Below are positions 4,947-11,756 of a stretch of DNA of 19,803 nt, in pieces. The position numbers were made by a program, and so were the translations under genes. How positions within the stretch are numbered: position 1 is the stretch's first letter; each line of letters begins with the position of its first letter. Source of the DNA: CAYWEP01 sp964457405 (lineage in GTDB: Bacteria > Patescibacteriota > Microgenomatia > Levybacterales > UBA12049); the NCBI GenBank assembly GCA_964457405.1, contig CAYWEP010000016.1:1-19803 (forward strand), given 5' to 3'. The notes below the pieces were generated by a model. The model was not told the origin of the DNA. It was given only the letters and a program-made list of their open reading frames with translations, and ran no database searches.

Positions 4947-7268
4947 TTACGGTGTTGGAGGTTCGGTCGGCGTTGGAGTTGGTTCGTCATTATTGTCCTC
5001 CTCATCTTTTTTCGGATTCTTTACATCTTCCGGCGGGTGGTATTTAGGATCATCTTTGTGCGCCTGCTCAATCCATGCATCAATCCCTTCCTGCCAGCGA
5101 TTTCTCCCGTCTGTTGAGACGGGGTCATTTTCCTTAAAGACAAAAAATTCTCTTTGTAAAATAGGTGAGCGGGTTGTCGGCTGTGTGCCTTTGATAAAAT
5201 ACTCAGTCCGCGTCGGCTGTCCGTCAACAGGTTGACCGCCTGAAAAAGCATCAACTTGTACAGCCTCAACATTTTCAGGGACAGTAAATTGCTCATCGTT
5301 TTTGTCTTTGAGCGCAAGACGCATCAGCTTATGCCAGATCGTTGATGCACCGGTCGCGCCTGAGGCAATTTTCGGATTCATAGGCGTTCGGTCATTATTC
5401 CCCACCCACACGCCGACAACGATAGATGGCGTATATCCGACTGTCCAGTTATCCCTCTTCTCATCTGTAGTTCCTGTCTTAACCGCGACTGTTTTGCCGG
5501 GAATCCGAAGGTATGAATTCGCTCCGAATTCCTGAATACGTGCGTTATTATCAAGCAAAATATGGGAAGTAAGAAAGGCAACTTCATCTGACAGAACCTT
5601 TGTCCCCTCTGCTTGCCCTGCTCGTCCTGAGTTTTCTCGAAGGGAGCTCGTCGAATGGGTCGCCTTTGTCTCAAACAACGTCTTTCCCTTACTATCCTTA
5701 ACGTTTAGAATCGCCTTCAGATCCTGCCGCATGCCTTTATTGGCAAACACGCCATATGCTGTCATTTCCTCAAACAGTGTTGTCTCGCGTCCTCCTAAGA
5801 CAAGCGACAGGCCGACATTGCGAAGATTCTCACTCGTTGGCTCCCACTCCTCAATACCCATCTCATACGCTTTCTGCATTGCATCTTTTATCCCAACCAT
5901 TGCAAGCATTTTGACCGCTGGAAGGTTGATGGAATTTCCCAACGCAAACCGCACCTGCACCGGACCTGAGAATTTTCCGCTGTAATTGACAGGTATGTAG
6001 ATGGGATGGGTCGGATCATCTGTGGGAAACTCTGTCTGAACGTCCATAAGAAGCGTTGCCGGTGTATAGCCTTTTTCAAAACTCTTTGCATAAATAATAG
6101 GCTTAAGCGATGAACCCGGCTGACGCTCACCGCTTACTGCGACGTTAAAATTTCCGTCATTTTCTTCGTCGAAATAGTCTTTGCTGCCAACCATAGCCAG
6201 AATTTCTCCGGTCTTCGGATCAGTGACCATAGCAGCTCCATTGCCGACTTTGAATCCTTTGAGCGCGCCAATTTCGTCTTTTACTATCTCTTCTGCCTCT
6301 TTCTGCAATGCATAATCAAGCGTTGTTATTACCTGCAATCCACCGGTAAGTACCATGTTTTCCCCAAACTCCCGAACCAGGAGCTCCCGAACATACATGA
6401 CATAATGTGGTGCTTTAATCGATGTTGCCCTCTGAGAGAATTTATATTCTTCAATCTTTTTGAGGGCATCCTCGCTTTCTTCTTTGGTGATGTACTCGTT
6501 GGAAACCATCTGCATAAGAACCGCTCTTGTTCTATCAACATAGTGCTTATTTCCAGTAAAGGGGGAGTACGAAGTCGGACTTTGCGGAAGACCAGCTAAG
6601 AAGGCTGACTCAACAAGATCAAGATCCTTGACGTCTTTCCCGAAATACTGCTGGGCAGCTGCCTCAACGCCTATGGCTGTTCCGCCGTAGGGAATGTTAT
6701 TCAAATACAACTCTAAAATCTGATCTTTACTGAAGCGATGATTTACCTGAATCGAAAGTATTAATTCTTTTATTTTTCTCGGGAGATTGCGTTCATTGGT
6801 CAAGAGCACGTTTTTTACTAACTGTTGTGAGATGGTCGAACCTCCGGCAAGACCGCGGCCCAATAGTGCATTTTTGACAACACGAAGATATGCAACAGGC
6901 GAAAACCCTTTATTTTTATAGAAATCTTCATCTTCGATAGCTATTGTTGCATTGCGGAGATTATCTGGTATCTGATCAAGCTTGACATAGGTACGATTTT
7001 GCTCTTCGTACACCGAGTACAGGATGACTTTGCCTGTCCTGTCGTAGATGCGTGTAGCGTCACTGTATTTTGATTCGACAATTTTACCGGGCGTTGGTAA
7101 ATCACGACTATACCAAATGAACATGACTGGGATTGCCAAGACAAGTGCTATGACTGCAAAAAATGCATATTTTGAGAGCTTGCTTAGGAAAAATATCTCT
7201 TTGACATTGACAGTAGACCTGCCGCGCAATCGACTACGGCGACGTCTGGAAGGACGATAATCGTACAT
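4947..7268 (-). CDS. class A penicillin-binding protein (PBP1A-type transglycosylase/transpeptidase)
   Basis: This bifunctional enzyme polymerises and cross-links peptidoglycan at the outer face of the membrane. From ATG 7268 (MYDYRPSRRRRSRLRG) it is 773 residues. It has an Arg-rich cytoplasmic tail, one membrane anchor (about 33-52, YAFFAVIALVLAIPVMFIW), a GT51 domain with AIEDEDFY (putative catalytic Glu112) and GGSTISQQLVKN, and a transpeptidase domain with SSLK (nucleophile Ser386), SIN (446-448) and KTGT (597-600). The C-terminus is an acidic, Pro/Thr-rich tail (DEPTPTPTEPPTP). A CCTTCGA-type repeat is read in frame as about 12 residues near position 540, between the SxN and KTG motifs. 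An upstream in-frame start at 7376 would lie inside tyrS and was rejected. The gene is divergent from tyrS and convergent with the 90-aa gene, leaving 3 bases. Confidence 0.96.
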   Translation of the reverse strand: MYDYRPSRRRRSRLRGRSTVNVKEIFFLSKLSKYAFFAVIALVLAIPVMFIWYSRDLPTPGKIVESKYSDATRIYDRTGKVILYSVYEEQNRTYVKLDQIPDNLRNATIAIEDEDFYKNKGFSPVAYLRVVKNALLGRGLAGGSTISQQLVKNVLLTNERNLPRKIKELILSIQVNHRFSKDQILELYLNNIPYGGTAIGVEAAAQQYFGKDVKDLDLVESAFLAGLPQSPTSYSPFTGNKHYVDRTRAVLMQMVSNEYITKEESEDALKKIEEYKFSQRATSIKAPHYVMYVRELLVREFGENMVLTGGLQVITTLDYALQKEAEEIVKDEIGALKGFKVGNGAAMVTDPKTGEILAMVGSKDYFDEENDGNFNVAVSGERQPGSSLKPIIYAKSFEKGYTPATLLMDVQTEFPTDDPTHPIYIPVNYSGKFSGPVQVRFALGNSINLPAVKMLAMVGIKDAMQKAYEMGIEEWEPTSENLRNVGLSLVLGGRETTLFEEMTAYGVFANKGMRQDLKAILNVKDSKGKTLFETKATHSTSSLRENSGRAGQAEGTKVLSDEVAFLTSHILLDNNARIQEFGANSYLRIPGKTVAVKTGTTDEKRDNWTVGYTPSIVVGVWVGNNDRTPMNPKIASGATGASTIWHKLMRLALKDKNDEQFTVPENVEAVQVDAFSGGQPVDGQPTRTEYFIKGTQPTTRSPILQREFFVFKENDPVSTDGRNRWQEGIDAWIEQAHKDDPKYHPPEDVKNPKKDEEDNNDEPTPTPTEPPTP
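5620..5644 (-). repeat. in-frame CCTTCGA...CTCAGG element inside the PBP gene
   Basis: On the coding strand the element reads CCCTTCGAGAAAACTCAGG followed by ACGAGC, and is preceded by a related TTCGACGAGCTC. It is translated as SLRENSGRAG. The match to the thrS and trmD copies is CCTTCGA at one end and CTCAGG plus A/G-rich tail at the other; the middle differs. Confidence 0.65.
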
Positions 7269-7293
7269 AGTTTGGTTGGGGTATATTATAGCA
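7269..7293 (-). promoter_or_regulatory. PBP gene promoter with perfect extended -10
   Basis: Reading the minus strand, TGC (7293-7291) directly precedes TATAAT (7290-7285), a perfect TGnTATAAT extended -10. No good -35 is visible. The start codon is 16 bases downstream, so the leader would be about 9 bases, without a Shine-Dalgarno sequence. The 53-base gap also holds the divergent tyrS promoter. Confidence 0.6.
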
Positions 7294-7303
7294 AAATATG
7301 TTA

Positions 7304-7321
7304 TGGTATACTCATCATCGT
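7304..7321 (+). promoter_or_regulatory. tyrS promoter; start codon 9 bases after the -10 box
   Basis: TGG (7304-7306) precedes TATACT (7307-7312). ATG 7322 follows 9 bases after the hexamer, so the mRNA would start within a few bases of the initiation codon. There is no -35 match and no ribosome-binding site. Confidence 0.5.
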
Positions 7322-8524
7322 ATGGATAAGATTGAAGAGCTATTAACACGGGCTGTTGACAAGATCTACCCATCAAAGGAAGAGCTTAAAAAAGTGCTGC
7401 GCTCTGGTAAGAAATTAAAACTCTACCAGGGTTTTGATCCCACGGGAGACAAGCTTCATGTTGGACATATGGTTGGCCTTATGAAGCTCGCACAGTGGCA
7501 AGCGCTTGGGCATCATGTCATTTTCCTCATAGGCGACTTCACCGGAATGGTTGGAGATCCTTCCGGAAAAACTTCTACGAGAAAAATGTTAACTCGTAAT
7601 GAGGTATTAGAAAACACAAAATCCTATAAAGAACAGGCGGGTAGAATTCTAAACTTCAGTGGCGACAACCCAGTTGAGGTTCGGTTTAACAGTGAATGGC
7701 TTGGAAAAATAAGCGGACTTGAGTTTTTGAGAATTGCTGGGCTCTTATCTGTGCAGCAAGTGATTGAACGCGACTTGTTTCAAGAGAGGCAAAAGAGAGG
7801 TCAAGACGTATACATGAATGAATTTTTATACCCTGTAATGCAAGCATATGATTGCGTTGTAATGGAGGTTGATCTAGAGATTGGTGGCAGCGATCAGATG
7901 TTTAACATGCTCATGGGAAGAAAATTAATGCGACACATGCTGCACAAAGATAAGTTTGTTATGACGACTCCTCTCTTAATTGATTCTGAAGGCAATAAAA
8001 TCGGCAAAACCGAGGGGAATGCAATCGCGATTACCGATAGGCCGGAAGATCTGTACGCAAAAATCATGGCATTTCCCGATTCTACCATTGTCAAGGCACT
8101 TGAGTACCTCACTAGTCTCCCGATGGAGGAGGTAAAGCGTATTGATACATCACTACAAAAGGGAGAGAATTCTATGCAGTATAAAAAAATGCTTGCCTTT
8201 GAGGTCGTCAAGCTTCTAAACGATGACGAATCTGCACAAGAAGCACAAAAGACGTTTGAACAAGTGGTACAGCGGCGTGAATTGCCGACTGAGATTGAAG
8301 AAGTAACGCTTGATACCGATGAGGATGAAAGCTTCGTCAACGAAGACTTACTCGTTGACCTAAACCTTGCTACATCAATGTCCGAGGCAAAACGACTCTT
8401 TGAGCAAGGAGGCGTTGAGATCGACGGGAAAAGAGTTACCGATCCTCATAGTGACACACCGGTGAAAAACGACATGATCATAAAAATAGGAAAAAGACGC
8501 ATTGTGCGGCTAAAGACTCGTTGA
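7322..8524 (+). CDS. tyrS: tyrosyl-tRNA synthetase
   Basis: This class I synthetase charges tRNA-Tyr. The protein is 400 residues from ATG 7322 (MDKIEELLTRAVDKIY); an in-frame start at 7298 would precede the promoter -10 box and was rejected. The HIGH motif appears as HVGH in DPTGDKLHVGHMVGL (about residues 39-53), the tRNA/Tyr pocket includes the QAYDCVVMEVDLEIGGSDQ segment, and the KMSKS loop is KIGKT in GNKIGKTEGN. A C-terminal S4 RNA-binding domain (LATSMSEAKRLFEQGGVEIDGKRV, about 340-400) completes it. purH follows after 3 bases, so the pair is probably one transcript. Confidence 0.96.
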   Translation: MDKIEELLTRAVDKIYPSKEELKKVLRSGKKLKLYQGFDPTGDKLHVGHMVGLMKLAQWQALGHHVIFLIGDFTGMVGDPSGKTSTRKMLTRNEVLENTKSYKEQAGRILNFSGDNPVEVRFNSEWLGKISGLEFLRIAGLLSVQQVIERDLFQERQKRGQDVYMNEFLYPVMQAYDCVVMEVDLEIGGSDQMFNMLMGRKLMRHMLHKDKFVMTTPLLIDSEGNKIGKTEGNAIAITDRPEDLYAKIMAFPDSTIVKALEYLTSLPMEEVKRIDTSLQKGENSMQYKKMLAFEVVKLLNDDESAQEAQKTFEQVVQRRELPTEIEEVTLDTDEDESFVNEDLLVDLNLATSMSEAKRLFEQGGVEIDGKRVTDPHSDTPVKNDMIIKIGKRRIVRLKTR

Positions 8525-8527
8525 TGT

Positions 8528-10111
8528 ATGGCAGGAAAAAGGAATAAAAAAACTGCCGTGAAAAAGTATGCACTCCTGAGTGTCTTCAATAAAGACGGAA
8601 TTACCGAGTTTGCCCGCACACTCTCGGATCTTGGATACGCAATTATCTCAACCGGTGGCACGGCGAAAATACTTGAACAAAATAAAATCCCTGTTGTCCC
8701 TATTCAGGAAATAACGGGGAATCCCGAGAGTTTTGATGGACGGATGAAGACAATTAGCTTTCAGATTGAATCGGGTATTTTATTTGATCGATCAAATTCT
8801 AAGCACATTAAAGAGGCAAAAAACCTTAAAATAAAACCTATCGATATTATTGTATGTAACCTCTACCCATTCGAAGAGACAGTGAGCAAATCGGGCGTAA
8901 CGCTTGAAGAGGCGGTAGAAAATATAGATGTCGGTGGTCCGACGATGATCCGCGCCGCAGCGAAAAACTTCAGAAACGTCCTTGTTATCGTCGATCCAAA
9001 AGATTACCCAGTCCTAACTACAGCGCTACATAGTAGTGTAGTTTCGGAAGAAGTAAAAAAACAACTCGCTGCCAAGGCTTTTTCACATCTTTCTTTTTAT
9101 GATTCGCAAATTGCAGCGTATTTGCGGGAAGAACTCTTTCCAGAAGAGATTACTTTACCCGGCAGAAAAGTTAACGATTTGCGCTATGGCGAAAATCCTC
9201 ATCAGAAAGCAGCAGTGTATGCAACGCCAAATGGGAATTCACCATTTGAACATTTGCAAAAACTGTGGGGGAGAGATTTATCTCTTACAAATATTACCGA
9301 TATAAATGCCGGGCTTGAATCTATCCGTATTTTTGAGCAACCGGCAGCTGTCGTTATCAAGCATAATAGCCCGTGCGGCATTGCTCTGGGTGAATCAGCC
9401 AAAGAAGCGCTGCAGCGGGCAATTGACGCTGATCCTGAGTCTGCTTTCGGCGGTGTGATTGTCCTGAATAAACCTATGGATATGGCAGCGGCAAAGGTGA
9501 TTGGCGCATTTAAAGATGCTAAAAGGGGAAATATGGATATTATTGCCGTACCACATATTGACCATGAAGCCCTTGCATTTTTACAGAAACTGCGAAAAAG
9601 TATGGGTATTTATGTCTTCGGGGACATTCCCGCAATTACCAAAGAGCGGATGGATCTGAAATGGATTGACTGTGGCTTTGTATTACAAGAGCGTGATGAC
9701 TTCCTGGAAAGAGGCTTTGCGGACTGGAAAGTGGTTACCAAGAAAAAGCCGACGAAGAAACAATTACAACAGATGCAGACCGGATGGAAATTTGTCACGA
9801 GGATTCGATCAAACTCAGTCATTGTCGTTGATAAAAAACTGCCGATGACACGGGGCATCGGATCGGGACAAACGTCAAGGCTCAGATCAACGAAGATTGC
9901 ACTTTCTCAGGCCGGGAAATTTGCTAAAAACGCTATTTTAGCAAGCGACAGTTTTTTTCCGTTTGATGATTCTGTCAAACTTGCTTCTCAGCATGGTATT
10001 TCCGCAATTGTCCAGCAAGGAGGATCAATCAATGACAAAGCATCAATAGATGCAGCAGATAGAGCCGGAATCGCCATGGTATTCACCGGCCGCCGCGCCT
10101 TCTGGCACTAA
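8528..10111 (+). CDS. purH: bifunctional AICAR formyltransferase / IMP cyclohydrolase
   Basis: PurH performs the last two steps of de novo IMP synthesis. The 527 residues contain the N-terminal MGS-like cyclohydrolase domain (about 15-150: LSVFNKDGI, STGGTAKIL, CNLYPFEE, ENIDVGGPTMIRAAAKN) and the C-terminal AICAR formyltransferase domain (LRYGENPHQ, IKHNSPCGIALG with the catalytic Lys-His pair, DPESAFGGVIVLN, GIGSGQTSRLRS, SDSFFPFDD). The usual GRVKTLHP loop of the cyclohydrolase reads GRMKTISF, so Arg and Lys are kept but the His-Pro is lost. Start ATG 8528 has no Shine-Dalgarno sequence and follows tyrS by 3 bases, suggesting translational coupling. The gene is notable because many CPR genomes lack de novo purine synthesis. 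Confidence 0.95.
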   Translation: MAGKRNKKTAVKKYALLSVFNKDGITEFARTLSDLGYAIISTGGTAKILEQNKIPVVPIQEITGNPESFDGRMKTISFQIESGILFDRSNSKHIKEAKNLKIKPIDIIVCNLYPFEETVSKSGVTLEEAVENIDVGGPTMIRAAAKNFRNVLVIVDPKDYPVLTTALHSSVVSEEVKKQLAAKAFSHLSFYDSQIAAYLREELFPEEITLPGRKVNDLRYGENPHQKAAVYATPNGNSPFEHLQKLWGRDLSLTNITDINAGLESIRIFEQPAAVVIKHNSPCGIALGESAKEALQRAIDADPESAFGGVIVLNKPMDMAAAKVIGAFKDAKRGNMDIIAVPHIDHEALAFLQKLRKSMGIYVFGDIPAITKERMDLKWIDCGFVLQERDDFLERGFADWKVVTKKKPTKKQLQQMQTGWKFVTRIRSNSVIVVDKKLPMTRGIGSGQTSRLRSTKIALSQAGKFAKNAILASDSFFPFDDSVKLASQHGISAIVQQGGSINDKASIDAADRAGIAMVFTGRRAFWH

Positions 10112-10124
10112 CATCCTAAGATAT

Positions 10125-10173
10125 CCTGGGGTGGAAAGGGAAATCCACCCCAAGGGTGTCTTTGTAGCTGCAC
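10125..10173 (+). repeat. 49-bp intergenic repeat element, copy 1 (after purH)
   Basis: This aligns without gaps to 13799-13847. The last 24 bases (10150-10173, beginning CCAAGGGTGTCTTTGTAGCT) are identical and the last 30 differ at one base; the first part shares CCTG-GGTG at the same spacing. Here TGGGGTGGA (10127-10135) pairs perfectly with TCCACCCCA (10144-10152). The alternative stem CACCC/GGGTG (10146-10150 with 10154-10158) competes with it. No T-tract follows, so it is not an obvious terminator. The 140-base gap between purH and the next gene holds only this element and the promoter below. Confidence 0.8.
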
Positions 10174-10192
10174 AACGGTAAAATGTTCTTCA

Positions 10193-10221
10193 TTGACAGC
10201 TATCTCAACTCTCGATATTAT
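10193..10221 (+). promoter_or_regulatory. sigma-70 promoter for the LytR_C gene
   Basis: TTGACA (10193-10198), a 17-base spacer and TATTAT (10216-10221) give a strong promoter. The predicted start is about 10228, leaving a leader of about 24 bases with a weak AAGAAG before ATG 10252. A second TATAAC lies at 10228-10233. Confidence 0.65.
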
Positions 10222-10251
10222 TAAAAGTATAACCTGGGCAAGAAGCATATC

Positions 10252-11004
10252 ATGACCAGAAAGTTTACTCAAAAAAAAGTAAAACCGAAAAAAGCGCCAC
10301 CTAAAAAAATTCCTAAGGAGAAAATGGCTGCCTACCTTGAGAGTCTTGAAAAGAAAGGACAGGAAAAGATAATACCCGAACCAAAATCAACAAATGAGAA
10401 CGAAGCCTTTGGCGTATCCGCCGAAGAAGAAAAAAAAGAAGAAGCAGTGAGTGAAAAAGCGCCTGCGATTGAATCCTCATCAGGACAAACCGCCGATAGC
10501 CTTGCAGGACAATCGACATGGGAGGATCTCAAAACGGAGAAAAAACAAGGATTTTTTTGGCCGGTACTTCTTTTTGCGCTTTTGGGATTTGTTATCGGCA
10601 TTGTGTTTTTTGCTTACCAAGAAGGCATTAAAAAAGGGGAAACTGATGTATACACAGCGGTTTCTCCCACAGTGACACCACCTACAACACCAACAGAGGT
10701 CGTAGTTGATAAAAAAGCCTACACAATAAGCGTTCTCAACGGAAGTGGCAAAAGAGGAGAGGCTGCCAAAGCAAAATCCTATCTTTCCAAAGAGGGATTC
10801 ATCGTCGACACAGTTGGAAATGCAGAGAGAAGTGACTACAACGATACGATAATCCAAGCAAGATCCTCAGTTGCGACTGCCTATCTTGAAGAACTTACAA
10901 AAACAATGAAAAATGCCTCCTACGATGTGTCAGAACCGGAAATTTTAGCAGAAAAAGGGAAAGCTGACGTGATAATTACAATCGGAAGAAATAGGGATGA
11001 ATAG
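10252..11004 (+). CDS. LytR_C-domain single-pass membrane protein
   Basis: A 250-residue protein of unknown precise role. It has a very basic N-terminus (MTRKFTQKKVKPKKAPPKK), a low-complexity Glu/Lys/Ser-rich cytoplasmic stretch (about 20-98), one membrane segment (about 102-123, FFWPVLLFALLGFVIGIVFF), a Pro/Thr linker and then an extracytoplasmic LytR C-terminal-type domain (about 155-246, starting YTISVLNGSGKRGEAAKAKSYL and ending ADVIITIGR). The LytR_C fold accompanies cell-envelope LCP enzymes in other bacteria, but the catalytic LCP domain is absent here, so a structural or glycan-binding role in the envelope is only an inference. It ends 3 bases from the convergent zinc-ribbon gene. 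Confidence 0.8.
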   Translation: MTRKFTQKKVKPKKAPPKKIPKEKMAAYLESLEKKGQEKIIPEPKSTNENEAFGVSAEEEKKEEAVSEKAPAIESSSGQTADSLAGQSTWEDLKTEKKQGFFWPVLLFALLGFVIGIVFFAYQEGIKKGETDVYTAVSPTVTPPTTPTEVVVDKKAYTISVLNGSGKRGEAAKAKSYLSKEGFIVDTVGNAERSDYNDTIIQARSSVATAYLEELTKTMKNASYDVSEPEILAEKGKADVIITIGRNRDE

Positions 11005-11007
11005 CTG

Positions 11008-11556
11008 CTATCTAAACGGCGTTACTGCGTAATATGTGGCCAAAACGCTCTCCATCCACGGATGTTCTGCAATAAGCCGCATCTCATACAGCCTACTCAC
11101 TGCTAAGAAGTCTTTTACCTCGGAAATTTTGCTTTCTGAACCAGTGGCAATTTCCTCAAACTCTTTCACAACATCTTTTGCATAGTCTGATGACGTTTTT
11201 TTATTAAGAAGCGTATCAAGGTAATGGATGATTTTTTGAAATTCTTGCTTATCAAGCCAAACGCCGTGCCTGTGAAGACAGACGTCAATAACTACCTTTG
11301 AATGAGCATACTGCAATGCTTGCATCGGCGCTTGACAAATAGGACAATGCCTGTCTCCATGAGCGCTTTGAAACTTACCTTCTATCTCTGAAAACAAGTC
11401 AAAGTCTAACCAGCGAAGCTCCTCGCTCATACTGTCTTTTGCCAAACGGAGATCGTCTTTTACAAACCACATCCCATGCTTTTTCTCGCACTCGTATACA
11501 TGAACGCCTTTATACGTAGCCTTCTTAAGCGGAGATTGACAATGCGGACATTGCAT
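11008..11556 (-). CDS. double TFIIB-type zinc-ribbon protein
   Basis: A 182-residue cytoplasmic protein with two zf-TFIIB-like modules. The first has Cys3, Cys6, Cys23 and His27 (CPHC ... CEKKHGMWF); the second has Cys71, Cys74, Cys93 and His97 (CPIC ... CLHRHGVWLD). Each uses a C-x3-H second knuckle in place of the usual C-x2-C. A Leu/Glu-rich helical region follows (about 103-182) with no membrane segment. Start ATG 11556 was chosen because the first cysteine pair begins right there and a TATAAT box lies 6 bases upstream; the longer in-frame start at 11652 would extend across that promoter. Function unknown; such ribbons usually bind nucleic acid or protein partners. Confidence 0.8.
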   Translation of the reverse strand: MQCPHCQSPLKKATYKGVHVYECEKKHGMWFVKDDLRLAKDSMSEELRWLDFDLFSEIEGKFQSAHGDRHCPICQAPMQALQYAHSKVVIDVCLHRHGVWLDKQEFQKIIHYLDTLLNKKTSSDYAKDVVKEFEEIATGSESKISEVKDFLAVSRLYEMRLIAEHPWMESVLATYYAVTPFR

Positions 11557-11568
11557 ATATATATTATA
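11557..11568 (-). promoter_or_regulatory. promoter of the zinc-ribbon gene, 6 bases from the start codon
   Basis: On the minus strand TATAAT occupies 11568-11563 and the ATG begins at 11556, leaving 6 bases. The transcript would start at the start codon. The region up to 11631 is AT-rich and shared with the divergent miniprotein promoter. Confidence 0.5.
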
Positions 11569-11616
11569 CTCATGAGGAGTCAAAAAGACAATTATGCAAA
11601 AATATGTATAAAAATA

Positions 11617-11631
11617 TGTTAATATATTCCT
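11617..11631 (+). promoter_or_regulatory. promoter of the 34-aa membrane miniprotein
   Basis: TGT (11617-11619) plus TAATAT (11620-11625) form an extended -10 ending 6 bases before ATG 11632. No -35 or ribosome-binding site is seen. Confidence 0.4.
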
Positions 11632-11736
11632 ATGGATACTTTCAGAAAACATAGAAAAATTTGGATTGTTGTCGTCGCAATCGCGACCACCGCACTTGTC
11701 CTGACATCTTTTCTCCCGTACCTAACTCTTCTTTGA
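11632..11736 (+). CDS. 34-aa single-pass membrane miniprotein
   Basis: Short gene with sequence MDTFRKHRKIWIVVVAIATT continuing ALVLTSFLPYLTLL. A basic N-terminal tail of nine residues is followed by a long hydrophobic helix (about 10-34), so it should sit in the membrane with its N-terminus inside. Evidence that it is real: a -10 box placed 6 bases before the ATG exactly as at neighbouring genes, the clean membrane-protein composition, and its tidy fit between the divergent zinc-ribbon gene and the recG promoter. It ends 20 bases before recG. It has no relation to the recG frame. Function unknown; it could be a small membrane regulator or a toxin-like peptide. Confidence 0.55.
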   Translation: MDTFRKHRKIWIVVVAIATTALVLTSFLPYLTLL

Positions 11737-11740
11737 TATC

Positions 11741-11756
11741 TGGTAGAATAAACCTA
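11741..11756 (+). promoter_or_regulatory. recG promoter; start codon 7 bases after the -10 box
   Basis: TGG (11741-11743) plus TAGAAT (11744-11749) precede ATG 11757 by 7 bases. No Shine-Dalgarno sequence lies upstream of the ATG, which fits a leaderless transcript. Confidence 0.5.

Noticed and set aside
7894..8340. 148-aa open frame on the minus strand inside tyrS.
   Set aside because: Ser-rich antisense shadow of the tyrS coding strand.
10127..10165. Hairpin after purH as an intrinsic terminator.
   Set aside because: The stem is strong but is followed by AGGGTGTCTTTG, not a T-run; the same sequence is part of a repeated element.
11557..11652. N-terminal extension of the zinc-ribbon protein containing a hydrophobic stretch.
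   Set aside because: It would be encoded across the TATAAT box and the divergent miniprotein gene; the first zinc ligands begin at ATG 11556.
11661..11756. 32-residue N-terminal extension of RecG.
   Set aside because: It would begin inside the 34-aa membrane gene and read through the recG -10 box; RecG family starts match ATG 11757.
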